This document shows positions 53,773-62,108 of a stretch of 64,000 bases of DNA, piece after piece. Origin of the DNA: Castellaniella sp049650445. GTDB lineage: Bacteria; Pseudomonadota; Gammaproteobacteria; Burkholderiales; Burkholderiaceae_B. Position 1 is the first letter of the stretch. Each line of letters starts with the position of its first letter. The stretch lies in contig NZ_JBASAD010000017.1 of assembly GCF_049650445.1 (NCBI RefSeq), positions 136,113 through 200,112 of the forward strand, given 5' to 3'. The notes beneath the pieces were generated by a model. That model had not been told where the DNA came from and did not search any database. It was given only the letters and a program-made list of their open reading frames with translations. The position numbers were made by a program, and so were the translations under genes.

Positions 53773-54591
53773 ATGCCTACTGCCCCTAACCGACACCTCG
53801 GCCATGATGGCGCATCCTATCCGGATGCCTTCTACGTGCGCCGTGGAGAAACCGAATTCCTGTCCACCCTGCATGCCCAGGGCGCCTGGCAGGCCGGCGA
53901 GCAGCACCTGGCGGCGGCCTCCGGCCTGGTGCTGGCCGAGGCGGAACGCCGCCTGCCCAGCGACAAGCTGGTGTCCAGGGTGTCGTTCGACGTGCTGGGC
54001 GTCATCCATTCCGGGCCATTTTCCATCGATGTCCGGATGGTGCGGCCGGGCCGCTCGATCGAATTGATCGAAGCCAGCATGCGCCATGGGGACCAGGTCA
54101 GCGTTCAGGCCCGGATCTGGCGCCTGGCCGCGAGTGATACGACGCGGGTGCAAGGCTCCGAATGGACGCCGCTGCCGCCGCCCGACGAGATGCCGCCCTT
54201 GACATTCTCATCGGTCTGGGACGGTGGTTTCATTGCGTCACTGGAAGCCCGTCAAAAAAGCGACGCCCGCCCGGGCCAGGGGCAGAGCTGGTTGCGCACG
54301 TCCTATCCGCTGGTGGCCGGCGAGGTCGATCCGCCTGTCGCAGGCTTTGTGAAACTGGTCGATACCGCCAACGGACTGGTGGTGCGCGAGAATCCGAGCG
54401 AAGTTTTTTTCGCCAACGTCGATCTGACCATCCATCTCATGCGCCAGCCCGAAGCCGGCTGGGTCGGGTTCGACACGCGGGTGAATTTCGGTCCGACCGG
54501 GCTGGGCGAAACGTTTTCCGTCCTGAGCGACATCCACGGGCCCGTGGGCACGGCGGCGAAAAGCCTGACCGTGCGACTCCGCGACCGGTAG
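53773..54591 (+). CDS. Acyl-CoA thioesterase-like protein (TesB-like double hotdog)
   Basis: 272-residue protein with the double-hotdog pattern of TesB-like thioesterases: SGLVLAEAERRLP, then RVSFDVLGVIHSGPFSIDVRMVRPGRSIELIEA in the first half, and DLTIHLMRQPEAGWVGFDTRV, GLGETFSVLSDIHGPVG in the second. The ATG at 53773 is preferred over a TTG at 53716. Likely cleaves acyl-CoAs; substrate unknown. Confidence 0.8.
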   Translation: MPTAPNRHLGHDGASYPDAFYVRRGETEFLSTLHAQGAWQAGEQHLAAASGLVLAEAERRLPSDKLVSRVSFDVLGVIHSGPFSIDVRMVRPGRSIELIEASMRHGDQVSVQARIWRLAASDTTRVQGSEWTPLPPPDEMPPLTFSSVWDGGFIASLEARQKSDARPGQGQSWLRTSYPLVAGEVDPPVAGFVKLVDTANGLVVRENPSEVFFANVDLTIHLMRQPEAGWVGFDTRVNFGPTGLGETFSVLSDIHGPVGTAAKSLTVRLRDR

Positions 54592-54618
54592 ACGCCCGCG
54601 AGGGGCGATCGGGCTGGA

Positions 54619-55569
54619 TCAGGCCGGAGCGGTTTTGTCCGTCGAGGCCGAGTGGAAGCGCTCCAGGGCGGCGAGGATTTCCTCGGCGTCGTCGGCGTAC
54701 TCGAACAGATTGATGTCTCCCGGCGCGATATAGCCCTCGTCGATCAGGTAGTCGAAGTCGATGGCGCGGCGCCAGAACGCGCGCCCGACGAGGACCACGG
54801 GGATCGGGTCCATCTTGTGCGTCTGGATCAGGGTCAGCACTTCGAACAGTTCGTCCAGCGTGCCATAGCCGCCCGGAAAGGCGACCAGGCCGCGCGCGTG
54901 GATCAGGAAATGCATCTTGCGCAGGGCGAAGTAGTGGAAGCGGAAGGCCAGTTCCGGCGTGATGTAGGCATTGGGGGCCTGCTCGTGCGGCAGGGTGATG
55001 TTCAGTCCGATCGAGCGCGCCCCGGCGTCGTACGCGCCGCGGTTGGCGGCCTCCATGATGCCTGGTCCACCGCCCGTGACGACGACGAAATCGCAGCGTT
55101 TTTCCTGCTGGAAGCGCGCCGAGATCAGTTGGGCGAAGCGCCGCGCTTCTTCGTAGTACCGCGCCTGTTCCACGCGGCGGCGGGCCTGGGCCAGTTCCCG
55201 CTCCCGCGCCGGATCCGCCGTTGCGACGTCCTGTTGCCGCTCCAGCGCCGCGAGCCGATCGCGCGCGGTGGCGGTATCGCGCACGCGGGCGCTGCCGAAG
55301 ACCACCACGGTCGAGCGCACGCCCTGCTCGTTCAAGATGCGCTCGGGCTTGAGCAGTTCAAGCTGCAGACGCAAGGGACGCAGGTCCTCTTGGGTGAGCA
55401 GATCCATGTCCTCGTAGGCGAGGCGGTACGTGGGCGACTCAAGGATGGCGCGCAGGCGCGCGGCCTCGTCCAGCGGGGGATTCATCGCCGGTCCGCCCGG
55501 GCATCCGGCGGGCGGCTCGGAAATGGGCTCGGGGGACGGAGGGGACTTGGGGGAAGGTGAATCGCTCAT
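54619..55569 (-). CDS. LOG-family nucleotide 5'-monophosphate phosphoribohydrolase-like protein
   Basis: Rossmann-fold protein of 316 residues. The LOG active-site motif PGGYGTLDE is present, preceded by GGGPGIMEAANRGA. An N-terminal extension of about 90 residues and a charged helical segment (about 100-150) make this the long bacterial form, not the ~190-residue plant-LOG-like type. Likely cleaves AMP or other nucleoside monophosphates to base and ribose phosphate. 21 bp upstream of the acyltransferase gene on the same strand. Confidence 0.9.
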   Translation of the reverse strand: MSDSPSPKSPPSPEPISEPPAGCPGGPAMNPPLDEAARLRAILESPTYRLAYEDMDLLTQEDLRPLRLQLELLKPERILNEQGVRSTVVVFGSARVRDTATARDRLAALERQQDVATADPARERELAQARRRVEQARYYEEARRFAQLISARFQQEKRCDFVVVTGGGPGIMEAANRGAYDAGARSIGLNITLPHEQAPNAYITPELAFRFHYFALRKMHFLIHARGLVAFPGGYGTLDELFEVLTLIQTHKMDPIPVVLVGRAFWRRAIDFDYLIDEGYIAPGDINLFEYADDAEEILAALERFHSASTDKTAPA

Positions 55570-55590
55570 GTCGTCTTTCTCGCAGGATGT

Positions 55591-56469
55591 TCAGTAGACC
55601 GACGCCTCGCCTTGCGGGCGGCGCTTGAAGCGGCGGTGCACCCAATAGTATTGATCGGGTGTCTCGCGGATGCGCGCCTCGAGGAACTGGTTCATCGCCA
55701 GCGCGTCGGTCCGGACGTCGCCGCTGGGGAACGCGGGCAGAGGCGGATAGATCCGCAGCTTGTAGCCTCGGTAGTCGGGCAGGACTTCCGAGACGAAGGG
55801 CACGACGCGGGCGCCGCTCAAGTGCGCCAGGCGCGACACGGCGGTCAGGGTGCAGGCCTGCACGCCGAAGAACGGCACGAATACCGAATCGCGCAGCCCG
55901 AAGTCCATGTCCGCTGCCAGCATGATGGGTGTGCCGGATTTCAGGATGCCCAGGATGTCGCGGGCGCTGCCGTGGCGCGGAATCATCGTCGAGCCGAACC
56001 GCGAACGCCGTTCTCTTGAAATCGTCTCCGCCACTTCATCCGACATCGGCGTATAGATGGACGCGACCGGATGCAGTATCGAGTAGTACATGCAGACGGC
56101 TTCGATGGCGGCAAAATGGAACCCCAGGAATATGGTCGGCTGGTCGTAGCGATCCTGCAAGTCGATGGCGCTGTCCAGCTCCATCCGGTCCGTGATGGCC
56201 TGCGCGCTGCCGTACCATTGCAGGCCGCGTTCCAGGTAGCTGCGGATGACGTGCTGGAAGCTCGCCCGCGCCAGGCGCTCGCGCTGGGCTTCGGATTGTT
56301 CCGGAAAGCACAGGCGCAGGTTGGTGTGCAGGATATGCCTGCGTTTTCCAGGGATCAGATACAGCAGAGATCCCAACGTCTCGCCCAGCCGGGCGACCAG
56401 TCCGTAGGGCAGGGCGGAAAGACCGCGAAGCAGGCCCGAAAGCAGGGCGGTCAAGGTGCTGTTTTTCAT
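55591..56469 (-). CDS. Lipid A biosynthesis lauroyl/secondary acyltransferase (LpxL/HtrB family)
   Basis: Inner-membrane-associated acyltransferase of 292 residues that adds a secondary acyl chain to lipid A. N-terminal hydrophobic anchor with LSGLLRGLSALPYGL, then HTNLRLCFPE, the catalytic HX4E motif in LGFHFAAIEAV, and PDQYYWVHRRFKRRP near the C-terminus, all typical. The ATG at 56469 gives the standard size; the frame is open far upstream without similarity. LpxL versus LpxM function cannot be separated. Confidence 0.9.
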   Translation of the reverse strand: MKNSTLTALLSGLLRGLSALPYGLVARLGETLGSLLYLIPGKRRHILHTNLRLCFPEQSEAQRERLARASFQHVIRSYLERGLQWYGSAQAITDRMELDSAIDLQDRYDQPTIFLGFHFAAIEAVCMYYSILHPVASIYTPMSDEVAETISRERRSRFGSTMIPRHGSARDILGILKSGTPIMLAADMDFGLRDSVFVPFFGVQACTLTAVSRLAHLSGARVVPFVSEVLPDYRGYKLRIYPPLPAFPSGDVRTDALAMNQFLEARIRETPDQYYWVHRRFKRRPQGEASVY

Positions 56470-56537
56470 GAGGGTGGGCGAGCCCGGGCGGGAAGCCCGC
56501 ATCGGGCCGAAGCCGCATCCTAGCATGGGGCCTGGAT

Positions 56538-57491
56538 TCAATGTCGCAGATGCCGGTCCAGAAAGTCGTGGATCTCCGCGCCGATTTCCGCCGCGTGGGT
56601 CTCCAGCGCGAAATGGCCGGTGTCGTGGAAGCGGATCTCCGCCGTGGGGATGTCGCGCTTCCAGGCCTCGGCTCCGGCCGGCAGGAAGAACGGGTCGTTC
56701 CGGCCCCAGACCGCCAGCAGCGGCGGCTGGTGGCGACGGAAGTAGGCCTGGTATTCCGGGTACTGGGCGACGTTGCTGGCGTAATTCAGGATCAGGTCCA
56801 ACTGGATGTCCAGGTTTCCGGGGCTGGCCATCATCGCCACGTCTAAAAGGTACGTTTCCGGCGCGATCAGGCTTTCGTCGCCGACCCCGTGGGTGTATTG
56901 CCATTTCAACGCGGCGGGCGTCATGAATGCCCGCACCGAGGCCCGGTTCTCGGGCGAAGGATAGCGCCAGTATTCCCGGATCGGCTTCCAGCCTTCGGAC
57001 AGGCCTTCCTCATAGGCGTTGCCATTCTGGGAAATGATCGCGGTGATGCGTTCGGGGTGTGCCATCGCCAGACGCCAGCCCACCGGTGCGCCGTAGTCGA
57101 AGACCTGGATGGCATAGCGGTCTAGATGAAGCTGTTCCGTGAAGCGCCCCAGAGTCCTGGACAACTGATCGAAGGTGTACGCGTAGCGTCCATCCTCCGG
57201 CGCCTGGGTCAGACCGAACCCGGGCAGATCCGGCGCGATGACGTGGTAGCGGTCTGCCAGCAGGGGAATCAGATTGCGGTACATGAACGAGGAGGTCGGA
57301 AATCCGTGCAGCAGCAGGACCGTCGGGTTCTCGCGGCGACCGGCCTCGCGGTAGAAGACCTTGACCTCGTCCACCTGCTCATAGTGGTAGTGAACCGGGA
57401 AAGATGCCACCGCCGTGCCGGCAGCGTGTGCTCCGGCCGCCATGAACGCACCGGCCTGGCTGGTCGCGGCGAGCATTGAGTTGGATTGCAT
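56538..57491 (-). CDS. Alpha/beta hydrolase of the epoxide hydrolase / haloalkane dehalogenase class
   Basis: 317-residue hydrolase. HGFPTSS oxyanion motif, aspartate nucleophile in QVFDYGAPVGW (rather than Ser), and the general base His in DTGHFALE. A hydrophobic Ala-rich N-terminus of about 30 residues may be a signal or simply disordered. Asp nucleophile predicts C-O or C-halogen bond hydrolysis. It is divergent from a CGNR regulator, with paired operators between them, so it is probably that regulator's target. Confidence 0.88.
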   Translation of the reverse strand: MQSNSMLAATSQAGAFMAAGAHAAGTAVASFPVHYHYEQVDEVKVFYREAGRRENPTVLLLHGFPTSSFMYRNLIPLLADRYHVIAPDLPGFGLTQAPEDGRYAYTFDQLSRTLGRFTEQLHLDRYAIQVFDYGAPVGWRLAMAHPERITAIISQNGNAYEEGLSEGWKPIREYWRYPSPENRASVRAFMTPAALKWQYTHGVGDESLIAPETYLLDVAMMASPGNLDIQLDLILNYASNVAQYPEYQAYFRRHQPPLLAVWGRNDPFFLPAGAEAWKRDIPTAEIRFHDTGHFALETHAAEIGAEIHDFLDRHLRH

Positions 57492-57506
57492 AGGGTTCTC
57501 CTTAGG

Positions 57507-57534
57507 TAACCTATTTTATGATTTTTAAAGGTTA
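57507..57534. promoter_or_regulatory. Inverted-repeat operator 1 between the hydrolase and CGNR genes
   Basis: TAACCT (57507-57512) and AGGTTA (57529-57534) form a perfect 6-bp inverted repeat with a 16-bp spacer, in an A+T-rich intergenic region. It lies near the hydrolase start codon. Confidence 0.6.
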
Positions 57535-57546
57535 CTGATGCATGAA

Positions 57547-57575
57547 TAACCTGTCAACATTAATTTAAGAGGTTA
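57547..57575. promoter_or_regulatory. Inverted-repeat operator 2 between the hydrolase and CGNR genes
   Basis: TAACCT (57547-57552) and AGGTTA (57570-57575) form the same 6-bp inverted repeat with a 17-bp spacer. It ends 10 bp before the CGNR gene ATG. Two identical half-site pairs, one per gene, suggest one regulator controls both directions. Confidence 0.6.
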
Positions 57576-57585
57576 CAATCATGGC

Positions 57586-58176
57586 ATGAACGAAATGACT
57601 TCGACTGCATCCGTCCCGCTCTTCATCGCGGATCACCTCGCGATCGACTTCCTCAACGCCCGCTATGGCGTGGGGACGGCGTCCCGCGAGTGTTTCGTCA
57701 ACGACCGCGCCGTGCTGGATTGGCTCAAATCGGCCGGTGTAGTGCCCGCGAGCACCCAGGAAGCGCCTCAGGGTTTGTGCGCGCTGGCGCTTGAGCTGCG
57801 TGCCGGTGCGCAGGCCCTGATCGATGGCGCCAAGGCCGGGGCGTGTGCGCCGACCACCCTCGTCAACCAGATCCTGGAGCAGGGCCGGCGATCCCGGGCG
57901 CTGGAATGGGATCAGGCGGCAGCCCGGTTCACCCTGGTCGAAAAACCGCGCGGCACCGATGCCGCCAGTTTGTTGGAGCCCGTCGCGGCCGCGCTGGCGG
58001 ACCTGTTGGCCGCCGGGTCGCTGGACCGGGTGAAGCAATGCGAGGGCGACGGCTGCTCTCTGCTGTTCTGCGACCTGACGAAGTCTCATCGCCGGCGGTG
58101 GTGCAGCATGGCGGTGTGCGGGAACCGGATGAAGGTCGCTGCGTTTCGGGCGCGGAAACTGGGTCGAAGCGGATAG
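57586..58176 (+). CDS. CGNR zinc-finger / ABATE-domain transcription regulator
   Basis: 196-residue regulator. The N-terminal ABATE-type domain begins PLFIADHLAIDFLNARYG; the C-terminal treble-clef-like zinc finger has CEGDGCSLLFCD, RRRWCSMAVCGNRMK, including the name-giving CGNR. This family often lies divergent from the enzyme gene it controls, as with the hydrolase here. Ligand unknown. Confidence 0.9.
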   Translation: MNEMTSTASVPLFIADHLAIDFLNARYGVGTASRECFVNDRAVLDWLKSAGVVPASTQEAPQGLCALALELRAGAQALIDGAKAGACAPTTLVNQILEQGRRSRALEWDQAAARFTLVEKPRGTDAASLLEPVAAALADLLAAGSLDRVKQCEGDGCSLLFCDLTKSHRRRWCSMAVCGNRMKVAAFRARKLGRSG

Positions 58177-58342
58177 ACGCTTGCCGAACGCGGGCGATCA
58201 GTGGCGTCTTGCCGTGAACAGGTGGATACTGGCGATACCCTGGAGGCATCGCCTTCCCGCAGTTCGGTGACATGGGAAGACAGGGGGCGTCGGGCCCATG
58301 GCGGGGCCACGCGGTTTCTCCTGACGAACCACGGAGAGGTCC

Positions 58343-61237
58343 ATGTCACAAGCCCTTCATGCAACGCGCGCATGGCCGGTCAGATTCGTCATTGCCGGTA
58401 TCGCGGTAGCGGCCATGACGCTTGTCGCTGTAGCGTTGATCACGCTCAGTTGGTACGGGTCGCGGGCCATCCTGCTGGACATGGCCGCAATGGCGGCGCG
58501 CGACACGGGCCAGATCGTGGCCGAACGGGTGCGCCGTATCGTCGAGCCCGGCTCGACGTCGTTACGCATCCTGGCATTCGATCCTGTGGTCGATGCGAAG
58601 CGGCTCGACGACCGGCTGGCGCGGCGCAGTGTCCTGGCGACCGAACTTGCTGAGAATCCCCTGTTGTCGGCCATCCATGTCGGCTACGAGAATGGCGACT
58701 TCCTGCTGATGCGGGCGCTGGACCGACGCGATATCCGCGAGCGCTTCCAGGCCCCGCCCCAGGCCAACTATCTCGTGCAGTCGGTGACGCTCGGTGATGA
58801 CGGCAAACGGCACGGACTGTTCCTGTTCTACGACGCCAAGCACGACCTCGTGATGCGCCGGCCCGAGGCCGACTACCGGTTCGATCCGCGCGAGCGGCCC
58901 TGGTACATCGACGCGATGGAGACGGTGTCCGCCGTCGCTTCCAACCCCTACGTCTTCTTTTCGACCCGCCAGGTGGGCATCACGCTCTCCCGCCTGTCGC
59001 ACTCGGGGCGAGCCGTCGTGGCGGTGGACGTGGCGCTGGAGGATCTGGGCGAGGCGCTGGACCGCCTGCGCATGACGCCCAACGCCGAACTGGCGCTGGT
59101 GGACGCGGGCGGTGCGGTGATCGGCTACCGCGACATGGATGCGTTGCTGGTACACAGGGGCCGTTCGGATGAATTCGAGGTGCGGACGCTGGATGCCTTG
59201 GGCATCGATGCGCTGACACGCTTGTGGCGGGTTGCCTCCGCCGATGGCCGGGTGGTCTCCTACGAGTCCGGTGGGCGCGAGTGGTTCGGGGCGGCGCTGC
59301 CGTTCGATGGGCTCGACGGCTCAGGCATGCGGCTGCTGACCACTGCGCCTCTCGGTGAGTTGCTGGGCGCATTGGCGCTCAACCGCACGCGCATGATTCT
59401 GATCTCGATCGGACTGATCCTGCTGTTCCTGCCGCTCGGCTGGCTGGTGGGCAGCACCGTGGGGCGCGCGCTGGAGGGGATCGCGGCGCAGGCGCTGCGT
59501 ATGTCGCGGTTCAGTTTCCGCCGGTGGCGCGAGCGGCCCGCTTCGGCGCTGCGCGAGGTGGAAGCGCTCAACGACGTGATGGACAAGGTCGCGGGCTCGA
59601 TGGAATCCTTGCTTGAAATCAGCCGTGTGCTGGGCTCTGAGCCCCGGATCGAGACCATGCTGGCACAGGTGCTGGAAAAATTCGTCCAGGCGACGCGCTG
59701 CGAGGGCGGCGCCGTGTACCTCCTCGACCGCGAGCGTCAGCGCCTGGTCCGTGTAGCCGCGTTCGGAGAGCGGGGCGCGCTGAGCGAGTCGATGAGTGCC
59801 GGCGAAGGGGACGCGGTGCTGGCCGAGGGGCAGGACCAGGATCCGGGTCGGAGTCGTCGTCGCATCGCGTTCGAGTTGCGGGGGCGCGACAAGCAGTCGC
59901 AAGGCCTGTTGATGCTGGTCCACGACTCGGACCGGGATCATGCGGCGCCCGGATTCGTGGCCTTCGCCGATCGCCTGACCGGCATGCTGGCCGTAGCCAT
60001 CGAGACGCGCCAGCTCATCGAGGCGCAGCGCAAGCTGTTCGAGTCCGTGACCCATATCCTGGCCGATGCCATCGACGCCAAGAGCCCTTACACCGGCGGG
60101 CATTGCGAACGAGTGCCGAAATTGGCCATCCTGCTGGCCGATCGCATGCAGACCGAGGTCGATGGCCCCTATGCAGGCTTCCATCTGAGCGAGGACGAGC
60201 GCGAGGCCTTCCGGCTGGCGGCCTGGCTGCACGATTGTGGCAAGGTGACCAGCCCCGGGCACATCATGGACAAGGCCACCAAGCTGGAAGTCGTCTACAA
60301 CCGCATTCATGAGATCCGCATGCGTTTCGAGGTGCTCTGGCGGGATGCCGAGATCGACTGCCTGCAGGGCCGATTGCGTGGCGAGGATGCGCGCGCTGCC
60401 GAGGATCGGCGCGATGTGCGCCAGGCACAATTGCGCGACGATTTCCGTTTCGTCGCGGAATGCAATATCGGCGGCGAATTCCTGCCCGATGACGCCATCG
60501 GACATCTGCACGCCATCGGCGCGCAGACCTGGCAGCGCCATTTCGACGATGCGCTGGGCCTGGATGCGCAGGAAGGCGCCCGACTTGCCGGCAGCCGTCC
60601 CGCGCCGTCTCCGCTGCCCGCCACCGAACGGCTGCTGGCCGACCAGCCCCAGCACGTCGTGCCCTGGGATGATGCGCGGCGCCCGGCCGTAGAGCGTGAC
60701 GATCCGCGCAACACGTGGGGTTTCGACATGACGCTGCCCGAGCATCGGCGGAACATGGGTGAATTGCACAACCTGGCCATCCAGCGCGGCACACTGACCG
60801 ACGAGGACCGCTTCGCCATCAACGACCATATCGTGCAGACGCTCATCATGCTCAAGCGACTGCCCTGGCCGGGCCACCTGGGAAGGGTGCCCGACATTGC
60901 GGCCAACCACCATGAACGCATGGACGGCAAAGGCTATCCACGGCGCCTGCGCGGCGATCAACTGGGCACCACCGAGCGGATCATGGCGCTGGTGGATGTG
61001 TTCGAGGCGCTCACGGCGGCGGACCGTCCCTACAAGCCGCCCAAGACTTTGTCCGAGTCGCTGGGCATCATGGCAGCCATGTGCAGGGACGGGCATCTGG
61101 ACCCCGAGCTGTACCGGTATTTCGTGCGCAGTCGGGTATGGCTGGATTACGCGCGGGCCTGCATGCGTCCGGAGCAGATCGACGGCGTGGATACCGAGGC
61201 GCTCGCACGTGCCTCGCAACCGGAGGCATCGGCATGA
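58343..61237 (+). CDS. Transmembrane HD-GYP phosphodiesterase with periplasmic Cache-type sensor and GAF domain
   Basis: 964-residue receptor predicted to degrade cyclic di-GMP. TM1 about 14-36, a periplasmic dCache-like domain to about 340 (RFDPRERPWYIDAM, the typical Cache binding segment), TM2 about 350-372, a GAF-type domain about 440-560, and a C-terminal HD-GYP domain. HD residues are in HDCGK (630-634) and the GYP motif in HHERMDGKGYP (about 855-865). The roughly 220 residues between these motifs greatly exceed the ~60 of RpfG-type proteins, because of an insert around 650-800. The stop overlaps the next ATG. Confidence 0.92.
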   Translation: MSQALHATRAWPVRFVIAGIAVAAMTLVAVALITLSWYGSRAILLDMAAMAARDTGQIVAERVRRIVEPGSTSLRILAFDPVVDAKRLDDRLARRSVLATELAENPLLSAIHVGYENGDFLLMRALDRRDIRERFQAPPQANYLVQSVTLGDDGKRHGLFLFYDAKHDLVMRRPEADYRFDPRERPWYIDAMETVSAVASNPYVFFSTRQVGITLSRLSHSGRAVVAVDVALEDLGEALDRLRMTPNAELALVDAGGAVIGYRDMDALLVHRGRSDEFEVRTLDALGIDALTRLWRVASADGRVVSYESGGREWFGAALPFDGLDGSGMRLLTTAPLGELLGALALNRTRMILISIGLILLFLPLGWLVGSTVGRALEGIAAQALRMSRFSFRRWRERPASALREVEALNDVMDKVAGSMESLLEISRVLGSEPRIETMLAQVLEKFVQATRCEGGAVYLLDRERQRLVRVAAFGERGALSESMSAGEGDAVLAEGQDQDPGRSRRRIAFELRGRDKQSQGLLMLVHDSDRDHAAPGFVAFADRLTGMLAVAIETRQLIEAQRKLFESVTHILADAIDAKSPYTGGHCERVPKLAILLADRMQTEVDGPYAGFHLSEDEREAFRLAAWLHDCGKVTSPGHIMDKATKLEVVYNRIHEIRMRFEVLWRDAEIDCLQGRLRGEDARAAEDRRDVRQAQLRDDFRFVAECNIGGEFLPDDAIGHLHAIGAQTWQRHFDDALGLDAQEGARLAGSRPAPSPLPATERLLADQPQHVVPWDDARRPAVERDDPRNTWGFDMTLPEHRRNMGELHNLAIQRGTLTDEDRFAINDHIVQTLIMLKRLPWPGHLGRVPDIAANHHERMDGKGYPRRLRGDQLGTTERIMALVDVFEALTAADRPYKPPKTLSESLGIMAAMCRDGHLDPELYRYFVRSRVWLDYARACMRPEQIDGVDTEALARASQPEASA

Positions 61238-61815
61238 TCCCCTTTCCGCGTCGCAAGCCACAGGCCCCGTGCGGGTGCCGTCGCCGAGTGGGCGGCAGGC
61301 GCCTGGCGCTGCTCGGCGGGTTCTGCCTCGTGTCGCTCGCGGTCGCGGCGGTCCTGGCCGCGGCCTTCATCCATCCGCGGGAAATCGTAGTGCCTGCGCA
61401 CTCGAAGTCTCTCGGCAGGATCGTGCTGACGGTGGATAGCCAGGGCCGCCAGACGCGATTCGACATGCGTACGCTGGAGGCGCTGCCGCAACGCACTTAT
61501 CGTGTGACCACGCCCTGGTACTTGCGCCCCGTGACGTTCCGGGGGCCCTTGCTGCGCGACGTGCTGGCCGCCGCCGGCGCCGGCGGCACCCATATCGAAG
61601 CCGTCGCGGTGAACGACTACACCGCCGACATTCCCTTCGAGCATGCCGAGGCCTATGACGTGATCATTGCGCTGCGCATGGACGGCAAGCCCATGTCGCC
61701 GCGCGACAAGGGGCCGCTGTTCGTGGTGTATCCCTATGACCGGCTGCCGCTGGAGATGCGCGAGAAGTCTTTCGAACTGTCTGTCTGGCAACTGGATGGG
61801 TTGAGGGTGCGGTGA
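61234..61815 (+). CDS. Periplasmic molybdopterin-oxidoreductase-domain-like protein
   Basis: 193-residue protein with one N-terminal TM anchor (about 24-46) after a strongly basic cytoplasmic tail, and a periplasmic domain. Segments such as FRGPLLRDVLAAAGA, AVNDYTADIPFEHAEAYDVIIAL and KGPLFVVYPYD resemble oxidoreductase molybdopterin-binding (sulfite-oxidase-type) domains. The cofactor-binding Cys is not visible, so it may be a ligand-binding derivative. It overlaps the HD-GYP gene by 4 nt (ATGA), suggesting a sensory partnership. Confidence 0.75.
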   Translation: MIPFPRRKPQAPCGCRRRVGGRRLALLGGFCLVSLAVAAVLAAAFIHPREIVVPAHSKSLGRIVLTVDSQGRQTRFDMRTLEALPQRTYRVTTPWYLRPVTFRGPLLRDVLAAAGAGGTHIEAVAVNDYTADIPFEHAEAYDVIIALRMDGKPMSPRDKGPLFVVYPYDRLPLEMREKSFELSVWQLDGLRVR

Positions 61816-61842
61816 AGGCGATGCCGTGGCCGTCAGATGAGA

Positions 61843-61955
61843 CTGTCGGGTCCATGCACTGGGCGACCAGATCGGTCTTGATCTGTGCGGTATAGGTGCG
61901 ACGCCGACGACGCGGCTTGCTGATGGGTTTATGGCGCTTACGATCACGGTGCAAG
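61843..61955 (-). pseudogene. IS66-type TnpA (OrfA) remnant
   Basis: On the minus strand a frame reads KPISKPRRRRRTYTAQIKTD and continues LVAQCMDPTVSS before similarity stops. This is the basic helix-turn-helix start of IS66-type (or related IS3-type) OrfA proteins (RRTYSxxFKAxLVAxCxxPGVSVA). No terminal repeats or downstream genes remain. A scar marking the left side of the Fic-gene segment. Confidence 0.55.
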
Positions 61956-61994
61956 CCCGCTGAGGAGCCTTGCCTGCCATTCAGTCTGTATTCT

Positions 61995-62103
61995 GGCTCA
62001 AAATCGGCTCATACTCTGACTATTTGGCTCATTTTTGAGCCGTATTTGAACGGAAACATGATAAATTGAGCCAATCATGAGCCAATTATGAGCCAATTGA
62101 GCC
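61995..62103. promoter_or_regulatory. Array of eight GGCTCA/TGAGCC motifs upstream of the Fic gene
   Basis: GGCTCA occurs at 61995, 62006 and 62026; TGAGCC at 62036, 62067, 62078, 62089 and 62098. GGCTCA-N4-TGAGCC at 62026-62041 is a perfect inverted repeat. Several copies are exactly 11 bp apart, so they lie on one helix face. The last copies cover the first possible ATG (62088) of the Fic gene. This looks like an operator cluster, probably for the Fic protein's own winged-helix domain. Confidence 0.7.
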
Positions 62104-62108
62104 GAAAC

